64,000 bases of DNA from an uncultured Bacteroides sp. GTDB taxonomy: Bacteria; Bacteroidota; Bacteroidia; Bacteroidales; Bacteroidaceae. The notes under the pieces were generated by a model. It worked only from the letters and a program-made list of their open reading frames with translations. It searched no databases and was not told the origin of the DNA. The DNA lies in contig CAMAFR010000002.1 in the NCBI GenBank assembly GCA_945833835.1, positions 1 through 64,000 of the forward strand, in the 5' to 3' direction. Below, in pieces: positions 60,458-64,000 of the stretch (its first letter is position 1; every line of letters starts with the position of its first letter). A program made the translations under genes and the position numbers.

Positions 60458-63400
60458 ATGAGAAAAAGCTTAGCACTACTATGTTGCTTGTGGCTCAGCA
60501 TTACGCTGGCCTTAGCGCAGACATCCGTCAAGGGTGTAGTCATTGACGAAGCCGGCGACCCCATCATCGGGGCATCCGTGCTGGTGGTGGGTACCAACAC
60601 CGGAGCGATTACCGACATTGAAGGCCGGTTTTCGCTGAATGTTCCTGCCAGTTCGAAGCAAATCAAAGTGTCGTTTGTGGGCATGGTGTCACAGACGTTG
60701 CCGGTCAAGTCGGACATGAAAATCACCATGAAGTCAGAAAGCCAGAACTTGGATGAAGTGGTGGTCGTTGCCTATGGTACGGCATCTACCCGTAACCTGA
60801 CCGGTGCCATTTCGTCGGTGAAAGGGGAGGCCATCAAGAACATCCCCGGTCCTTCGGTCGACGGAATGTTGCAGGGACGTGCGTCGGGTGTGATGATTTC
60901 CACCACCGGTTCGTCGGTAGGTGCCGCTCCGGTCATCAACGTGCGCGGTGTGTCCTCCATCTCCAACAGCACCACTCCGCTGTATGTGGTGGACGGTATG
61001 ATTGTCTCAATGGACGCCACTTCGGGTACTACCCAGCAGAACCCGTTGGCAGATATCAATTCGGCCGACATCCGTTCCATCGAAATTCTGAAGGATGCCG
61101 CCGCCACCGCCCTGTTCGGTTCGCGTGCCGCCAACGGTGTCATCATGATTACCACACATTCCGGCCAGAAAGGTAAGGTCAAGGTTTCGTATAGTGGCAG
61201 CTACACCCTGTCTACACCGACCGGTATGGTCGACATGATGGATGCCAACCAGTATGTGGAGTTCAAGAACATGGCCATTGCCAACTCGGCTTCCCGCCAG
61301 AGCGATGCCGGCTATGCCGCCAAATACCAGTATGGCCTGATGCAGGATTCCAACGGAAACACCGTCAACACGGTATGGAAGGATCTGCTTTTCCAGACAG
61401 GAGCTATCAATACCCACGACATCAATGTGTCGGGCGGTACGGACAATGTCAGCTATTACATCAGTACCGGCATCATGGACCAGGACGGTATCACCGTGGG
61501 CGATGAGTTCAAGCGGTATTCGTTCAAGGCCAACACCACCTTCAAGTTCAACGACTGGCTGAAGGGTGGCTTCAACGGCAACTTCACCAATACCCAGCAG
61601 AAGAACGTCGACGTAGGTTTCGGTGATGGCGCCTACTCCATCAACGGTTTCTCCCGTATGGCCGCCATCCTGCCGCCGAACGTGCCTGCCTATAACGAAG
61701 ACGGTACGCCGAATGTGAATGGTAAATACCTGGGTTCGGGCAACAACAAAATCAAGTGTACGTACTACAACCCCATGTCGTACATTGACGACCAGGCCAG
61801 CCGCATGGAGAACAACCGTGTCATTGCCAGCGGTTTTCTGGAAGCCACTCCGCTGAAAGGGCTGTCCATCAAGTCACAGTATGGTGTCGACTGGTTCTTC
61901 AACGACGCCACCCAGCTGTATGCACCGCAGGGCGATGGTTACAGTAACGGTGGTAATATCTATGCGTATCATACCACCCGCAAGACCTGGACTTGGACCA
62001 ATACGGCCAACTATCATTTCACGCTGGCCGATAAGCACAACTTCGGCGCTACCATTGGTATGGAGGCACAGAAGATGCAGTATAGAAGAAGGTATTATTA
62101 TGGTACCACATTGGCCGACTCGGAAATCGTCAACGAGGAAGCTCCGTTCCTGACGTATGCCGGAAGCGCCACAGCCAATGCGCATAACGAGCGTTCCATG
62201 GTGTCTTATCTGGGTCGCTTGTCCTATAACTACAAGTACCGTTACTACCTGGAAGGCAGTTTCCGTCGCGACGGTCTTTCTTCATTGGGCACCAAGTGGG
62301 GTAACTTCTGGGGCGTGTCCGCTTCCTGGCGTATCTCTGACGAGGCTTTCTTCACTCCGCTGAAGACCGTCTTCTCTGACCTCCGTCTCAAGGCCAGCTA
62401 CGGTATCGTGGGCAATACCAACGTGTCCACCTATGCCGCCATCTCTACTTACAATGCCGCTTATTACAACGGGAATGCCGCTTACTATCTCGGTAAGATT
62501 GCCGACGCTCAGCTGGGCTGGGAACAGACTGCCAAGACGGATATTGGTCTGACAGGTACCATTGCCGACCGTTGGAACTTCGAGGTGACCTACTTCAACT
62601 CCCGTTCGAAAGACTTGATTCTGGATTCCGCACAGTCTTATTCTACCGGTATCCCCGATGCACAGATCACCACCAACTTGGGTAAGGCCAAGAACGAGGG
62701 CTTCGAATTCTCGCTGGGCGGTACCGTCATCAACAAGAAGAATTTCTCTTGGGACACCAATTTCAACTTTACCTTTGTGAAGAACAAGGTGCTCCAACTG
62801 GAGAGTGACCTGGTGGAAAGCGGTACGGCTGCCGCCAACATCACGGTGGAAGGCAAGTCGATGGCACAGCTGTACGTCTATCCCACTGCCGGTATTGACA
62901 GCAAGACCGGTCGCCGTGTAGTGCTGTTGGACGATGCCAACGGCAATCCTACCCGCGAGGCTCTGTTGGTCTACTCTTATGGTTTCGGCGGTGCACAGGT
63001 GTTCGACCGTACGACGGGTGAGAAACTCGACATCAACGACTGGAAATCACACATCATGGGAGGTACGAAACCTACCTACTACGGCGGTTGGACCAACACC
63101 TTCCGTTACAAGGGTTGGGACGCCACCTTGTTCCTCCAGTTCTCGGGTGGCAACAAGATTTACAACGGTATGAAGGCCACCATGTCCGACAACCGTTTCT
63201 GGAACAACTCGAAGGATATGTACAAGCACGCATGGCGGGCCGAAGGCGACAACGCCATCTATGCCAAGCCGGAGCTGAACGACAACTACTCCAACGGTTC
63301 GGCCAACCCCATCAGCGACTGGATTGAAAACGGTGACTACCTCCGTCTGAAGAACCTCACCATCGGCTACTCGTTCAATACCAAGGCATGGCCGCAGAAG

Positions 63401-63583
63401 ATAGGTATCTCGCAGCTGCGCCTCTACGCATCGGCCACCAATCTGTTCTGCATCACGGGCTACACCGGTATGGACCCCGAAATCAATTCACGTGCCGATA
63501 TCGCCAATACCGCTTCGGGTATCGACAAGAATACGACCCCGCTGACCAAAACGTTTACATTCGGTCTTAACTTGACTTTCTAA
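60458..63583 (+). CDS. SusC/RagA-family TonB-dependent outer-membrane transporter
   Basis: 1041 aa; signal peptide, carboxypeptidase-like VKGVVIDEAGDPIIGASVLVVGTNTGAITDIEGRFSL domain, plug VNVRGVSSI...TPLYVVDGM, C-terminal ...TFTFGLNLTF. Confidence 0.96.
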   Translation: MRKSLALLCCLWLSITLALAQTSVKGVVIDEAGDPIIGASVLVVGTNTGAITDIEGRFSLNVPASSKQIKVSFVGMVSQTLPVKSDMKITMKSESQNLDEVVVVAYGTASTRNLTGAISSVKGEAIKNIPGPSVDGMLQGRASGVMISTTGSSVGAAPVINVRGVSSISNSTTPLYVVDGMIVSMDATSGTTQQNPLADINSADIRSIEILKDAAATALFGSRAANGVIMITTHSGQKGKVKVSYSGSYTLSTPTGMVDMMDANQYVEFKNMAIANSASRQSDAGYAAKYQYGLMQDSNGNTVNTVWKDLLFQTGAINTHDINVSGGTDNVSYYISTGIMDQDGITVGDEFKRYSFKANTTFKFNDWLKGGFNGNFTNTQQKNVDVGFGDGAYSINGFSRMAAILPPNVPAYNEDGTPNVNGKYLGSGNNKIKCTYYNPMSYIDDQASRMENNRVIASGFLEATPLKGLSIKSQYGVDWFFNDATQLYAPQGDGYSNGGNIYAYHTTRKTWTWTNTANYHFTLADKHNFGATIGMEAQKMQYRRRYYYGTTLADSEIVNEEAPFLTYAGSATANAHNERSMVSYLGRLSYNYKYRYYLEGSFRRDGLSSLGTKWGNFWGVSASWRISDEAFFTPLKTVFSDLRLKASYGIVGNTNVSTYAAISTYNAAYYNGNAAYYLGKIADAQLGWEQTAKTDIGLTGTIADRWNFEVTYFNSRSKDLILDSAQSYSTGIPDAQITTNLGKAKNEGFEFSLGGTVINKKNFSWDTNFNFTFVKNKVLQLESDLVESGTAAANITVEGKSMAQLYVYPTAGIDSKTGRRVVLLDDANGNPTREALLVYSYGFGGAQVFDRTTGEKLDINDWKSHIMGGTKPTYYGGWTNTFRYKGWDATLFLQFSGGNKIYNGMKATMSDNRFWNNSKDMYKHAWRAEGDNAIYAKPELNDNYSNGSANPISDWIENGDYLRLKNLTIGYSFNTKAWPQKIGISQLRLYASATNLFCITGYTGMDPEINSRADIANTASGIDKNTTPLTKTFTFGLNLTF

Positions 63584-63599
63584 ATCCTACAAAAACGAG

Positions 63600-64000
63600 A
63601 TGATTATGTTGAAAAGATTATCATTATATACCCTGTGTGCCTTGTCGCTGGCGGCCACTTCCTGCAAAAGCGACTTTATCGATCAGAGTCCGGTGTTGAA
63701 TCCTGACGAAGAAGGCATCTTTTCCAGTGAGGCGCGTCTGGCTGCCGGTGTAGAAGGCGTGTACGCCCGTGCCAAGAACCAGTATTTTTTGGGTGGTTTC
63801 GCCACGCTGGCCGGTGACAACCGTTCGGACGACATGATGAATGTAGGTGGCAACGGCTACACCATGCGCGACACCTATAATCACAATGTCAGTGCGGCTG
63901 GTTTGGAGAATGACTATATGTACAACAACGCTTACCTGGCCATCAACTATGCCAATACGATGATAGAAAACATCGAGACCAACTATGCCGACCAACTGCC
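63600..64000 (+). CDS. SusD/RagB-family nutrient-binding lipoprotein (3' end outside window)
   Basis: Open frame from ATG 63600: MIMLKRLSLYTLCALSLAATSCKSDFIDQSPVLNPDEEGIFSSEARLAAGVEGVYARAKNQYFLGG... with lipobox; immediately after SusC. Confidence 0.92.
   Translation, partial: MIMLKRLSLYTLCALSLAATSCKSDFIDQSPVLNPDEEGIFSSEARLAAGVEGVYARAKNQYFLGGFATLAGDNRSDDMMNVGGNGYTMRDTYNHNVSAAGLENDYMYNNAYLAINYANTMIENIETNYADQL

Noticed and set aside
1-64000. CRISPR arrays, IS elements, integrons, prophage genes
   Set aside because: No regularly spaced repeats, transposase, integrase or phage structural motifs were seen in any frame of the ORF track.

Overview
The window is about 64 kb of a mostly core-genome region from a Bacteroidota member. 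Bacteroidaceae-like is likely, based on TAnnTTTG -7 promoter motifs, a SusC/SusD pair, DUF3836/DUF3810/DUF4271-type genes and frdCAB organisation. It is gene-dense housekeeping DNA: leuS, rdgB, an anaerobic sulfatase-maturase-like radical SAM gene, ychF, polA, a polyprenyl synthase, deoC, dtd, uvrC, apt, mnmG, ybeY, a topoisomerase IV/gyrase B-type subunit, coaD, an S41 protease, the fumarate reductase/succinate dehydrogenase operon, tyrS, rnpA-yidD, hemD, metK, tRNA-Ser(CGA), mutS, acpP-fabF-rnc and pdxB. Three accessory-flavoured areas stand out: a LacI/GPH-transporter/zinc-dehydrogenase locus (41.4-45.9 kb), a surface-glycan cluster with UDP-galactopyranose mutase and a SNF2 helicase embedded in it (47.2-56.3 kb), and the start of a SusC/SusD system at the right edge. 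I found no CRISPR array, transposon, prophage or recognisable multi-gene defence system. The most interesting non-coding signals are a perfect 16-bp parS-like palindrome between apt and mnmG, a SAM-II-like riboswitch upstream of metK, a compact cluster of interlocking inverted repeats at 51.58-51.65 kb, an orphan promoter plus terminators suggesting a small RNA near tyrS, and a dispersed hairpin family sharing CTGACACACCCTC. Family names come from recognising protein motifs by eye; no database search was run.
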